From assembly GCA_977006965.1 (NCBI GenBank), contig OZ345382.1, forward strand, positions 682,001 through 746,000: a stretch of 64,000 bases of DNA, in the 5' to 3' direction. Below are positions 21,600-32,456 of the stretch, piece by piece; the stretch's first letter is position 1, and every line of letters starts with the position of its first letter. The position numbers and the translations under genes were made by a program. Under the pieces are notes generated by a model. That model saw only the letters and a program-made list of their open reading frames with translations. It searched no databases and was not told where the DNA came from. This DNA comes from Phymatolithon calcareum. Taxonomy: Eukaryota; Rhodophyta; Florideophyceae; Hapalidiales.

Positions 21600-22353
21600 G
21601 GTTTAATCATGGACCGCGCGGCTTCCATGGTCAAGGGTACGCCTTGATGCGTCACGATATCTGATTCCGTAATGCCTCGACGAGCAATCTCGTTTGCTTT
21701 CTCGTTCCCAGGTATCCCACAGTGGCTTGGAACCCAAATCGCCTCGATGGTGACGTTGCCGTCCATCAGTGCCTACATGGCTTCCGACAGCTTCCTTGTC
21801 ATTTCGCCATACATCCGAGGCTGTCCGGCCAATGCATCCAGACAACTCCTACTGTCTGTGAACCACCGAATGTGTTGTCCTCCATCGAATTCCAGTTGTT
21901 GTACGGCTTCGAAAGCTCGGACCGCCGCGAATACCTCGTCGTCGAAGGACGAACCGATCGCTCCCGTGATCATCCCAATTTCCTTCAGTACGTTCTCCCC
22001 GCGTAAGATCAAGATACCTGACCCACCTCCTGACTGGGGATGCTTCTGTACATCTCGAGAGTGTCGCCGTCCTCGTCGCAGATGTTGACTCGCTTCTGGG
22101 AGTCAGTGGGAGACGTCTGATACGCGTGTTCGTCCCCATCGTCGTATATCAGCAGAATGTCCGGTTGTTTCCGATGTCGAGATTCAAACTTCCGGACGGC
22201 TGGGCGACCTCTATGCTGAGCGGCGTCAAACGTCCTGATGTTGGCGTTGCACCATCCTTCGTTCCATCGTACAGAAACTCTTTCGATTTCGGCAAGGCTC
22301 TGCAGAGCTGTTTCCGGTATTGCACCAACGCTGCCATCCGTCCATATTTCCAT
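21600..22353 (-). pseudogene. LINE RNase H domain and tail
   Basis: MEIWTDGSV (first Asp, 22353), then after a shift EVFAAVRAFEAVQ (Glu helix) and WFTDSRSCLDAL (second Asp), then after another shift AIWVPSHCGIPGNEKAN (His loop). These are the D-E-D-H landmarks of type I RNase H. The tail to 21248 carries C-E-A-C-P-G-G, a knuckle-like pair with downstream H. The block is present in three frames. Confidence 0.85.
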
Positions 22354-22710
22354 GTTCGCCGGGTGTTCCGCATTCCTTTCCCAAATGAACGTTCCCGCTG
22401 TCTCCAGTTTTTCCGCCTCGTCGGCCTGTGCGGAGATTGGCGTGTAAAGAATTGACAGTCGGCCCACCGAGCAGTCTTTCGGCATGGGACTGTAAATACT
22501 GCTCCGCGACCATGCCAGAATTCCTTTGGATGCCAGGAGTTCGGCGCTGGCGTTGCGCCATGACCTTGTTTGCCGTTTTGACGGTTTGGTGCGCTTGTTC
22601 GTTGATTTTACCACGGGTGCCCTCCGGTCTATACGAAGAGCCTTTTCCATTACCAGAGCCCCATCCTGTTCTCCAGTTTCCCTCAGGTTTAGAATGCCGG
22701 TCAGTTTACG

Positions 22711-23990
22711 TCAGTTACCAGTTTTTGTTGCCTTCAGAAAACCACGGGAAACACAAACTGCCTCGTTTCGAGAGACCTCCACTTGCCGATTGTGTTTCTC
22801 AAAACCGTGCACCGCGTGTGCTTGTGCACCGTAAAGGGCGACCGGTTCGCAGTAGCTCTTCCGGAATGCCTCCATTGTGGCCTCGTCCGCTCCCCAACTC
22901 GTTCCGCTCAGCGCACGCATGAAGCTAGTCTTAGCCTTCAATTTCCGGGAGATTTCTGTGCAGTGTTTCTTGAAGCTTAGCCGTTGGTCCAAATACACCC
23001 CCAGAAATTTGTAGTCGGTCGTTGTCTCGATGGGTTCACTGTCGATAGTGACTGCCTGGTTCAGTATGTCCTTTGGACGTCTTCCGCCAGCCGCAAAACC
23101 TAATAGTTTGCATTTCGTTGTGTTGCCCTTGATTCGAAGTTTCTTGCAAAAACTGCATAGGGCCCGTGCCGCTTTGTTTAGTTTCTCGGTGACTTCATCC
23201 CAGTTGTTACCTCTCGCATGGAAGCTTGTGTAAACGGCAAAGCTAAACTGTTCCACATCCTCGACTTTGACATCCAGATCCAAAAATGTACAGGTTCCAA
23301 AGGCTCGGCGACAGAGAGCTGCCTTGTGGCAAACCGCATCCAAGTACCCATGATCTACCGACCGTCCGGCTGAAAGAGCCTCTAGCTCGGCGGTCAGTCA
23401 AATAGGCGCGCATCCAGCATAGCATATTGGAGGGACAGCCTATCTTGCTCATTTTCGCCAGGAGTGCGGGAAAAACCACACAGTCGTACGCTGCGCTGAA
23501 GTCGACGAAAAGGGCAGCACACTTCTGCCGGCGAGAGAGAGAATCTGCCGTGCGTTGAGCCATGGCTGCGATGTGTTCCTGAGTGCCTCGAAACCTCCGA
23601 AATCCTGCCTGAGTCGCAGGTAGCTGCAACTCGAGCCACGCTGTGAGGCGTAGTCCAAAGAGCCGTTCGGCAACTCTGTTGACCAGGGAGGACAAAGATA
23701 TCGGCCGCAATGTCGTAGGCTCGTTGGGTTTTGGTATTCCGAGAAGAAGAACCTCTCGCCATGCCGCATGAATATCACCTTCTCATCAGCTTCTATTCAC
23801 GAGGACAAGAAGGCGACTAGCTGCGCATGCAGAGATTTTGCGAAGAAACTCGATTTCAATCTTATCAGGGCCGGTTGCGGTACGACTCGGAATAGCTCCT
23901 ATGACAGCAGATAATTCTCCTATTGAAAATTCAAGTTCGTTTTCAAGTGAGCCGCGGACATTTCGGACAGCAGCCAGGTACTGAAACTTC
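22711..23990 (-). pseudogene. LINE reverse transcriptase
   Basis: Contains ATGPDKIEIEFL (about 23880), RPISLSSLVNRV, QAGFRRFRGTQEHI, ALFVDFSAAYD (catalytic Asp of block A), GLPQGSSLSPSLWN, then KCKLLGF and YKFLGVYLDQRLSF (blocks D/E). The Y/F-A-D-D box is not intact: the corresponding position reads VKVEDVEQF. Frame changes near 23710 and 23340. Confidence 0.85.
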
Positions 23991-24489
23991 TACCTAAGGT
24001 CTTGTTCTTTTTTCCTGTTGCGGTTCTTTGAAACGTAGCCACTGATGATGTCGTCAGCCAGTGTTTGATCAGACTTGCGGCAGTCCCGTACAATCGATGC
24101 TTTAGGACGTCGATTTCCTTCGATGGCACCCAGGAGTCGCCAGCCTTTTCGGTCGGCTTGGGCCTCGGAGGTGTGCTCGTGCCAACAATCACGTTTTGCA
24201 GCCGCAATAACGCCGTCCGTGTTCGCCCTGACCTGGGCTAATATGTCAAAATTCTCCGAAGAGGGATTTTGCCCATATGCGATAGCCGCCTTCTTGCGCT
24301 CCTCCACGGCGTTCGCGGTCGCATCCGTCCACCACACTTTCCCCCGAAGGTTTCTCCGTGGTATTGCATGTTTAGCGCCTGCATTTATGGATTTTACAAA
24401 GCGTCTGTTGTCTTCGTCGATAGTGTCCTGGTTTCCGGGTAGTTGCAGGAGCATTTCGTCAACCTTTTCGGAGAACTCCTTCCAGTCGG

Positions 24490-25363
24490 CTTTCCTAAGA
24501 GACCATCGAGCACGACCGAATCGTTTCCGTCGTTGACAAGTGTGTTTATAGTCTTCAGAACCGGTCGATGGTCGCTGAATGTCGCAGGATGAACTTCCCA
24601 CTGGTACTCCGCTACCGATTGCGCAGGGATTGCAGCAATATCCACTGCTGATGTTCCATGTCTGGTGTCCAGAGTCGGGGTGCCGTCGTTAAGGACGATG
24701 CGGCCCGTACTTTCCAGATAGTCTTCAAAAGCTTGGGATGAGCTTGCGTCGAAGTTGTATGGGTCCAGGATCTGTGGAGGTTGCAATCTCCAATGAGTAA
24801 GGAGTCTTCCCGTACCAGCTTCGCACATTCACAACTCCTTACCGCGTTCGGGGACACATAAAAGTGCGAGATTGGGATTGAGCAGCGTGCCTGGTGGATG
24901 CGAGCATCCAGCTCGGCGGCTTCGAACTTTTCGTCAGTCACCGTCCCACGACATGTTACCGGCAGGCCGATGCGTGCGTATGTCATTACCCCGCCTCCGG
25001 GTGATGTACCATCATCCCTTTCTGCCCTGTTTACCAGTCCAAAGCCGGAGATTCGGGGAATGTCATCTTTGTCGCGCAGCCAGGTCTCCGACAACAGCAA
25101 AGATCTGCTTTCTTCGTGTCAGCTAGCTTCCCAATTTGAGCATTCCTCCCGTATATCCGGACTGATGGGCAATTGAGTTGGAGGATACGCAGAGGCCCCG
25201 GGTTCCTTTCCACGTTTCCGGAGAGAAGTAGAAGGAGAAGGAGAGAGAGAAAGCCCCTTCGACCGTCTAGGAAGGAGGAGGGAGCCGTTGTGCGCCAAAA
25301 CCGGCGATTATGACAAATCGCTTCCGTATTCAAATTCGAACATTGTTCTGATTTGGGATCCAT
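24490..25363 (-). pseudogene. LINE APE-type endonuclease
   Basis: From ATG 25363. LRILQLNCPS (Asn-bearing strand), then after a one-base frame loss near 25098 LLLSETWLRDKDDIP (catalytic Glu), GGGVMTYAR, LLIGDCNLH (G-D-x-N), a second shift near 24780, and FSDHRPVL near 24570 (catalytic S-D-H). All hallmark residues of the fold survive in three frames. Confidence 0.85.
25193..25243 (-). other. 2A-like ribosome-skipping peptide ahead of the endonuclease
   Basis: Codons spell LLLLLLLSGNVERNPGP followed at once by LRILQLNC, the first strand of the endonuclease. The canonical 2A signature is D-V/I-E-x-N-P-G-P; here only the first D is N. Skipping would occur between the final Gly (25196-25198) and Pro (25193-25195). 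Such N-terminal 2A sequences are known from other APE-type non-LTR retrotransposons. Confidence 0.65.
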
Positions 25364-25742
25364 TTTGTCCACGAGGCGTTCGTTAACGCTTCGTGGTCCA
25401 GTCGCACTACGTGGAAGCGGAACCCATGCGACCCTTGTCCACTCTACATTTTTCCGTTACATAATTCCAACATTTATGTAAATTTGGAGATAAAATGTCC
25501 TTTTTTCCATAATTACGCGCACCAGCTGTAGTGTCTTCTGTACGTAACGACCACCGTCAATTGAGAGTGGATTTAAAAGCTCAAAATCGTTGGTAAAAAA
25601 ATGCGCAACAGTTTGTTACTGGCAGAATCGTAATTTAGAGGATTTATTGAGAATATACCATGTGTCCCAACTTGAGGAAAGTTGGCACCTTTCTAATCGC
25701 ATTATACTAGCATCGAGCTTTGTCGGTTACCTTACTAGAATT
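25364..25742. other. No gene recognised
   Basis: AT-rich spacer between two LINE fragments; nothing identifiable. Confidence 0.5.
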
Positions 25743-26670
25743 TCATAGTATCACGTCAATGGCTCGCACCACTTCATTCTCTTCAGTAGTTGTCCATGTG
25801 GGCTTCTTCAGGGTTCTGCTGAGCGTACCAATTGCCCATGCTCCTTGACTACCCATTTCTTCAATCAGCTTCGTTGGGTTCCTAGGGAAGTGTCCTAAAA
25901 ACCATCTTGCGCAAAGAATTCTGTGTCTGCTTTCTTTCATCATCATTGCCTGGTGTGGAAGACCCTTCTTGGAAAACGTTATTTTCTTGCGCGGCGTTCT
26001 TCCTGTTTCTCCCAGACTTGTCGGAGGCAGGATTATCTTGAGGGACAGCTGCTGTGTTCGCCTCTCGGATGCAGTCGAGTGTTTCGAGTTCGAGCTCTGC
26101 CCCGGCATCATCGGTCTCTTCCACTACCTTGCCCGATCTTCGTCTTAACTTGGAGTATAGGTGTTGTCGGCGGAACTCCCACGGCTCTATTTGACAAAGC
26201 TTCATTAGTCTTCTCCAATGCCGCGCTGCCCATTTGCCGAACAATATCATTGCCATGTCCTTCTGTATTTGCACTGCTGCTGTCGATACGCGGATTTTAT
26301 TAGGTGTTATATGTGCAGCGTACTCATAGACTGGGCTGATAAAAGCTTTGAAGGGCCTGATGTTCTTTTCAGTGCTGCACCCTCTCCTTGCCATGCCTAG
26401 GGAGCTCATGAGTCGCACATTAGCGCTTGCAATTTTGAATCGCTCCAGAAGCCTGTCGTCACAGATTCCGTTCTCATCAATAGACGTACCAAGGTATTCT
26501 GCTGTGCGCCTTATTTGGACTTCCTCGTTCACCAGCAGGAGTGCTCTTCTGGTTCTCTTCTTGGGAAGTATGACTAAGCACTTTAGGATCGACCAAGTCA
26601 TTCGATACATACATGCCATAGCGGCAGAATCGGAAAGGCATCCTTCTGTTCTTGGCCAGGAGTACCCCAA
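25743..26670 (-). pseudogene. LINE RT thumb/connector fragment, second family
   Basis: Open from 26670 to 25882. KCLVILPKKR, RTAEYLGTSIDENGI, then FKAFISPVYEYAAHITPN and ILFGKWAARHWRRL are the late RT blocks of non-LTR elements (KCxx, YLG, and the P-x-x-EYA strand). It is homologous to 18830-19060. The N-terminal catalytic half is missing and the frame ends against the piggyBac-type element starting at about 26640. A further frame (26111-25743) continues the tail with W-x7-G-x-W-like zinc-free residues. Confidence 0.75.
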
Positions 26671-26744
26671 CGACTACCTTAAAGTCGCGTCGTTCGGTGG
26701 TAGAAACGAAAATATGTTGGTCACGCTGAAGAAGCGCATCTGTC

Positions 26745-27480
26745 ATGTTGCGAGAAAAAGACCCGCGCCGAGTGGTCGGTGCAGTCGTACACGCCAAAGC
26801 AACATCGGTGACCAGTCTCACAGAGTGCTGCCGACTAATTGGAGGATTTTTCAAGTCGAGAAAGGTGAGCGGCACGGTTCATAAGGTAGTGGTCGAGGAA
26901 ATTGAACGTCGCGAGAGCATGTCACTTCGCGTGAAAGGGATCTTAGTTCAGAAACCGAAGGAGAATACTAAGATTAAGAGTGTCAGAATTGTTAACGGCA
27001 AGGCAGGAAAGGCTGAAGAAGCTTCTCCTTCCCATCGAATGCTTGTATCGAGTCCCAGTCGGCAAAAATCTGTACCGTGTTAGCTAGCTTACAGTATTCG
27101 CGGTCGCCAATCTTCTTCGCCAAACGCCGAGTTCTCCGTTCAGTATCAGCGACAATCTCGACAGAAGGCAACAAAAACCTCCATACAATCAACAGAAGCT
27201 CTGAAAGCCCTCTTCAGGGCTCTCTCGCCTACGTCTTGCAAGGCCTTTGAAACCAACCATCACCTCCGACTTCGAGCCGAATACTGGCGCTCATGGAGTG
27301 CCCTGGTACGAGCGAAAACCTCTATGCCCGATTGATGGACGAGTTTCCTCTTTGTTCTGGATAATCTGCACTCTAAAGGAGACTTCTGATCCGAAAATGT
27401 TAGTATTGGACTTCGAAGAAGTGCGATTGCGTTATAACAACGTTTCCTCAACTTTACCTCCGAAATATTGCTTCTTGAAC
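26745..27480 (+). pseudogene. piggyBac-type transposase, N-terminal part (copy 1)
   Basis: ATG 26745 opens MLREKDPRRVVGAVVHAKAT, matching MSREKDPRRVVGASVHTKAT of copy 2. Good frame to 27083, then several stops and shifts; weaker matches to the W-Y-E-R and following P-I-G/D-G-R segment run to about 27480. See copy 2 for the family reasoning. Confidence 0.6.
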
Positions 27481-27533
27481 ATCCGCTAAACTGAGAATAA
27501 AGGGACGAAAAGAGACTACAGACAGAGAGCTGA

Positions 27534-27854
27534 TTAAGTTTTTCGAAAACTCGTCCTGATGGCAAGGGTCGAGTTCGGCGCTGAGAGCACTTTGTGGAAG
27601 TCTACAAGGCCGAAGAAGTATCTCCCCAGCCCTTCTTCTTCTAAAACTGCGACGCCGTTCACCGAATACCTCCGGTGAATTTCATTCAGCGTGCAACCAA
27701 GTGAAAAAGGCGATAGGTAATCTTTGCAGTACCGCTGGTCGCTCGGTAAAGATTCTGGCGATGTCATTAAATTAATGACCACAGAAAGCGTCCAAGAGAT
27801 TTGAAGGCGAGATGGGACATGGTACAGCACTTCTGTGCTGTCTTGCGACCGCAT
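27534..27854 (-). other. Antisense ORF conserved with 42172-42639
   Basis: 106 codons on the strand opposite to the transposase. LGCTLNEIHRRYSVNGVAVL and the following acidic GLGRYFFGLV align with LGCAVNDIHWKCSASGIPVF and ELRYLIGLV in copy 3, with many conservative changes. The sense strand of the same stretch is also conserved (RPKKYL..SPSSSKT) but has a stop in both copies. So it may be either a second transposon gene or the decayed middle of the transposase. Confidence 0.35.
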
Positions 27855-27859
27855 ACTTG

Positions 27860-28740
27860 TTGTTCAAAATTTGAATAGTTAATTCTCTATAACTATCGGT
27901 TGTTAGTCTAAAACCCTATTATTTTATTTCTAATATTTGTATGTACATATGGAGTTTCTTTTAAACAGAAGCTCGTGTTTATCTCGTGATATGAACAGTT
28001 ACGGATTCCAATATTATATTTTCTTTACTTCTATGTATCTTTCGTATGTCCCACTTTCCGAATATAGGACATGTGCAAAGCATACTTTTAATATCCTTTA
28101 TACTTTTATACTATGATAATACTATCAGTTTGGGTTGTCTATAACAATTGTACTTAAATAAGAAGTGTACATAACACCAAATGGTTTACACTCTAGTACA
28201 CAACTCTAATACAGTATGCAGAGTACTTTAGATCAATTTGTACAGTTGTTAGGATACTACTGGACTATAGTTTAGACTAGTTAAATAGATTAATGTCTCG
28301 ATCCTTGAAGGCTGATCCTGTCCAAATAGAGCCGAAGGATTATTCCTGTAGTTTCTAGAATTTACTTAGTGACTTCTAGAGCTTTTACATAGTGGTTTCT
28401 AGAACCTTTTCGATGTTACTAGAAACATCTGGGGAAGCTTTTAGACAGGTTTTGTTCCTCAGTATGATAGTGTTTAAAGTAGTATATAAGCGGACACTAG
28501 GTCTGCCCGAGTAGAAAAAGTTAAGCAAGCAATAAAGGAGAAACTACCAACCAGTTTCTCAACAAGAATCCTTACTCAGCCGAGTGAGGGCAACTTTCGC
28601 CAGTTGGCAACAAGTTGCTATTCTAAGTTTCTGAATTTTACCGACAATACTCTATTATAAGGCGCATTATATTTGCAGATTCATACTTGACAAGTTTTGA
28701 ATCTGCAGAGATTCAACTAGTGCGTCTATAGTTCATAGGG
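27860..28740 (+). repeat. LTR-like AT-rich block, possibly copia solo LTR
   Basis: No ORF. It contains repeated TTCTAGA motifs (28355-28410), a TATA box AGTATATAAG (about 28480) and CAATAAAGG (about 28531), spaced as in LTR promoters with R regions, and a TGTTAGGATAC start-like sequence at 28247 with CAACA at 28608-28612. I found no target duplication and no second copy, so borders and class are uncertain. Confidence 0.35.
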
Positions 28741-28840
28741 GTCATTAAAACTCATCTGGCATATTTCGTGGTTGTTAGCAGGCTCTTATTCTCTGGTGCC
28801 CATGCAAAGTGTCAGCAGCACATGACAAAGCGAAGGTAAT

Positions 28841-29230
28841 GTGAAGTGCGGGGCGAGCATCTCTACTTCGACGTATGACGCACGCATTACTTGTCAAAGT
28901 TCAGCCCCCTCAGAACGTACATTTGCATTTGAGAGCTGTGCTGCAAGCCACTTTACTCCCAAGAAAAAGAAAAGGATGACAGTAGACGTCATGATGGCTA
29001 CATGTGTTGCGCAAATCAACTGCAAAGGTGAGAAATTCAAGAAAACGACCCTCGTGTGCTCATCATGTAATAGGCTTGATGGCGCCGCAATCTACATATG
29101 TGGCACTTCAACTGGCAAAAACTGTTTTGCTACGCACGTTGAACACATCCATGAGCTTGATGCTTTTACTAGCCTGACAGTGTGTAGCTTTCGTTTCCAA
29201 AAATTAAATGATTCTCATTCCCTCAATTGA
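28841..29230 (+). pseudogene. piggyBac-type transposase, Cys-rich C-terminus (copy 1)
   Basis: Shows TLVCSSCNRLDGAAIYICGT, then C-F-x3-H and H-x2-H-E-L: a C-x2-C...C...C-F-x3-H arrangement like the zinc-binding tail of piggyBac transposases, after a basic PKKKKR stretch that may be a nuclear signal. Homologue on the minus strand at 41704-42071. Confidence 0.55.
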
Positions 29231-29260
29231 GGGAAAATTCCCGTGACATAGTGACTACAA

Positions 29261-30025
29261 ACACAAAGTTCCAATATTGTGGAATCAGAAGTAAACACAA
29301 TTGTATGTTTTTCGTTTGCCTGCTGCGCGACCAGTTCCCACCGCCGCCTTCCGCACCCGGCCGCTTCCGATCACAACGATTTCGACCTTTAACCGCCTAG
29401 TTCTGCGTTTCGTCTAATCCCCGCCTTGGTACAGCAAGGAGAGGCGAAAATGTGATTCCGTGCTTCCAGTAGGCGGGTACGAAGAGCTGTCTGAGTCTCT
29501 TGGTGTTGCACTAGCGTGGTGATTCTGTCATCAGTGTTGCAAGGTTCGTGTGATGGGCCATGCCCTGTAGAGACAAGGAGTTTTTACTCTGGTTGCCAGC
29601 CCCTACGATGGCATGGACATGTGGTGCAGGTGGATATAAATATTGTATCGCTGTTTGTTGTGTGTATCGCGTGTACATCGCCAACATCCATTGGCCCTGC
29701 AGGGCGAGTCGCAGTGATATTTTGCGAAAATATGAAGAAAGAGACATAATTTTACAAAACCGTATTCAATCATAACACGCACATTACCTTCCAGATACAC
29801 CTCATTGGGCGGCAATGTGCACAAGCAGGCAGCTGCCCAAACGTGTTCTGACAGGTTTCAACGTGGTCTGCATTAGGAGCAAAAAAGTACTGATTTTTCC
29901 ATCTTTCTGCATGACAGCCAATCATTTTAGTTTTTCCAATCATACTCTGGGCGGCACACGCCACATTAATGTTCGCACACGCCCACGAAGCCATGCACGA
30001 ACGTAACCGTGCAAGTTGAAACAGA
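29261..30025. other. Intergenic, upstream of the proline-rich gene
   Basis: Contains a GC-rich patch (29330-29410) that may belong to the promoter of the gene at 30026. No ORF or RNA gene recognised. Confidence 0.5.
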
Positions 30026-31444
30026 ATGGCTAATGCGAGCTTCGCGGGCACTAGAAGCTCACCGACAATACCGCCGCCACCAGCGCCGCCCTCTCTAGCC
30101 GCGGATGAGCCCATCTCCGTCCCCGTTCAGTCATCCGCCGCATCATCGGAACCACGGCAGGCTGTTCGTCTGGCACCGAGACCCTCACGGACGCTGGCTA
30201 TGCCTGAAGAAGCCGTGACCACTGCATCTCCGTCACATACGTCGCAGACTCCTCCACCTTCGCGTCGTTCTGCTGAGCCTTCGTCGGCGGGAAACACACC
30301 GGGTAGCGGGGAAGAGGGCGGTAATTCTGGCACGCCATACCAGCCAAGCTTTTTACGGGACCATGAGGAACCCACGCCGCGCGATGAGACCTTCACTTAT
30401 TTGTGGAAGCAGGTTGTCACGAAAAAATGCGGCTCTACTGGTGCACCACCCAGTTTGAGATGTTTGGCAAAGTCATGTTATCCCAGCGTTTTGCAAGCTG
30501 GGTCGAAGCGAGACCTTATCTTCCGACTCATGCTACACATGGAGGAGCGCGTTGCAGCTGGACAGGATACGTGGGCGACTGCTTTCAACCCGCACCGCGC
30601 GAACTTTTTCAACCTGCCGGGAAATCACATTTTGCGCATGATTCAAGCGCCGTCCGTCGAACGGATGAAATCTTTTGGATTGCGAGCGAGAAAAAACGGT
30701 CAGGGTACTTGGGGAGCCGCATCAATTCTTACGCGCCCGTCCGTGAAAGAGGGATCTGCTGAACCTACTGAGGAGGTACCAGCAGAAAGTACACCGGGCG
30801 CCCCTGCACCAGCGTCACCGCCTCCATTACCTGCTCCAGCTGTATCTGCACCCGTGGTTAATCCATCGGTGGCCAATGCACCAACCATGAGTGCACAACC
30901 TGCGGCAGCGGCATCAATCGGAGGGGCGTCAATCATGACTACACCCACAAGACCTACGCCTCCGTTCTCCAACCCGAATCCTGGGTTTGCCAGACAGATA
31001 CAATTCCAAACGCCGGGGGAATCGCCGTCGGAAACCCCTGCCAAACGATGTTGTGTCATGTCCGAGGCTCTGCGATACGGCAAGTCGGGTGACACTGCAC
31101 CAGATGGATACGATGGGTATTGCGATGAGAACGATCCTCGTTTTAGCAGCGGCCCAAGAAAGAGACGCGCATCAACAGACTTTGTGCTGGCGGCGGCGGG
31201 AGAAGAGGCAATCAAAGAAATGGTAAAGAGTGTGAGTGCCGCTGCTGCACGTCTTTCTGCTCTAGCGCCCGGCTCCAATGCCACGGCGTCGCCTGGCCCG
31301 GAGCAACGGTTTAAGACAATTGAGAGACTCATGAACCTTGTGAAGATGAAAATCGACATTGAACAGGATCCGTCAAAGCCGGACTATATGCTCGAGATTG
31401 TTGAGAAGGAAATTGCCTTGACGCGTAGAAGTCTGGACGAGTAA
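30026..31444 (+). CDS. Proline/alanine-rich hypothetical protein, SAP-like motif
   Basis: 472 residues from ATG 30026, single exon, GC-rich with strong protein-like composition, clearly a cellular gene beside transposon debris. Low-complexity P/S/A-rich regions (1-120 and 240-320) flank a folded-looking segment (about 120-225) in which LRCLAKSCYPSVLQAGSKRDLIFRLML has the pattern of a SAP helix-turn-helix DNA-binding motif (L..L......G.K..LI.RL). A basic PRKRR (about 375) could be a nuclear signal, and the last 70 residues look helical. Nuclear role is my inference; I do not recognise a named family. Confidence 0.75.
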   Translation: MANASFAGTRSSPTIPPPPAPPSLAADEPISVPVQSSAASSEPRQAVRLAPRPSRTLAMPEEAVTTASPSHTSQTPPPSRRSAEPSSAGNTPGSGEEGGNSGTPYQPSFLRDHEEPTPRDETFTYLWKQVVTKKCGSTGAPPSLRCLAKSCYPSVLQAGSKRDLIFRLMLHMEERVAAGQDTWATAFNPHRANFFNLPGNHILRMIQAPSVERMKSFGLRARKNGQGTWGAASILTRPSVKEGSAEPTEEVPAESTPGAPAPASPPPLPAPAVSAPVVNPSVANAPTMSAQPAAAASIGGASIMTTPTRPTPPFSNPNPGFARQIQFQTPGESPSETPAKRCCVMSEALRYGKSGDTAPDGYDGYCDENDPRFSSGPRKRRASTDFVLAAAGEEAIKEMVKSVSAAAARLSALAPGSNATASPGPEQRFKTIERLMNLVKMKIDIEQDPSKPDYMLEIVEKEIALTRRSLDE

Positions 31445-31456
31445 ACTTACATTTTC

Positions 31457-32071
31457 TCACTGCAGGGTCATAGGGACCAAAGTAGCTGCGCGCCTCATGG
31501 AATGGGCATCCAGTTCAAAAAGAGAAATGGTGATTCGTCCAGGCCAGCCAGCTAGAGAACGGGGGATGCGGGAGGAGAATACGCACGCACGCCCATCATC
31601 TGGAAGGCGGGGTGGGCTCAAGATGAAATGGAGATGAAGGACCGTGCATGGCGTGAAAGACCGCACGACGCACTTCATGCGTCGTCGTTGCTTGCAGAGT
31701 GGTGGGATGATGCCATGCGGCGGCGAACATTGAGAAGCAGTACTTTTAAAGTTGGCTGGCGCAGTGATGTGGTCCTGACGACTCGGCGACTTGATGTCGA
31801 CCGAAGACACGACCGTCGTAAGACTTCTTCCTAGGGGCGATTTGCCCTTGAGCGGATTTCGCCAGATGCGCCAATCGAAAACCTTGTTCGAGGCATAGGT
31901 ACGGATATTGCCGTGCATGCTTTTGGCGAAAACTTTTGGAGAGGCAATTGATATTATTCTCCTCCCCCAGAGTTTTCGCTCAAATTGAATCTCACCGCAA
32001 ATGATTATGACCCCGTTCCCAGCCAAAATTTTGGCCCATGTCCCGTCAGTCCGCCCTGACAAACCGCCCAA
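31457..32071 (-). other. Unassigned ORF convergent with the proline-rich gene
   Basis: 204 open codons but the first is TTG; the first ATG gives about 150. No family recognised. It ends 13 bp from the neighbouring stop codon. It may be chance antisense openness. Confidence 0.2.
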
Positions 32072-32456
32072 TCCAGTGCGCGGTTGAGCGCATGGGCAAG
32101 CTCAGTCGTGAACTGTGTCCTCATATGGATGCAATGCATGGTAGTGCCGCACACAAGCTATCGTTAACCTGGCTGGCACAAGTGGCGATAGTGAACCCTC
32201 TCTGGTGCGAAACATTGTGAAAGGACCGGAAAGCGAAAGCAGTGCGAAAACTCAGTGCATGAAGTGAGTGATTCGAAGGAATGACGAAACCGCAGGCAGG
32301 GATGGTTAAACGGAAGACAGGATCCGCGCTTATATTTTGGGACACTTGTTTCAGCACGTATGCATAATGAGTAGCCATGGCACTTTTCGCATCGATGTTT
32401 TCCGCCGTGGAATGCACTTGCAGCCGTTTTGTTCTGATCTCACTGGTTGCGCCCCG

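Larger units (their letters stand above)
21248..25363 (-). mobile_element. Minus-strand LINE (2A-like, EN, RT, RNase H)
   Basis: About 4.1 kb reading leftwards: short N-terminal segment with a leucine run and 2A-like peptide (25363-25193), APE endonuclease (to about 24490), linker (24490-23990), RT (about 23990-22711), RNase H (22353-21600) and a C-terminal tail with a C-x2-C pair (21450) to 21248. That domain order, with RNase H after RT, is that of R1/Jockey/I-like clades. At least five frame changes (about 25098, 24780, 24490, 23700, 22010) show it is inactive, although most motifs survive, so it decayed recently. Confidence 0.9.
26640..29260 (+). mobile_element. piggyBac-type transposon derivative, copy 1
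   Basis: Left part: transposase N-terminal region (26745-27480). Right part: transposase Cys-rich tail (28841-29230), followed by the palindrome CCCTCAATTGAGGG (29220-29233) and AATTCCCGTGACATAGTGAC, which resembles the ends of the other copies. An LTR-like AT-rich block (27860-28740) lies inside. Most of the catalytic core is missing. Confidence 0.6.
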
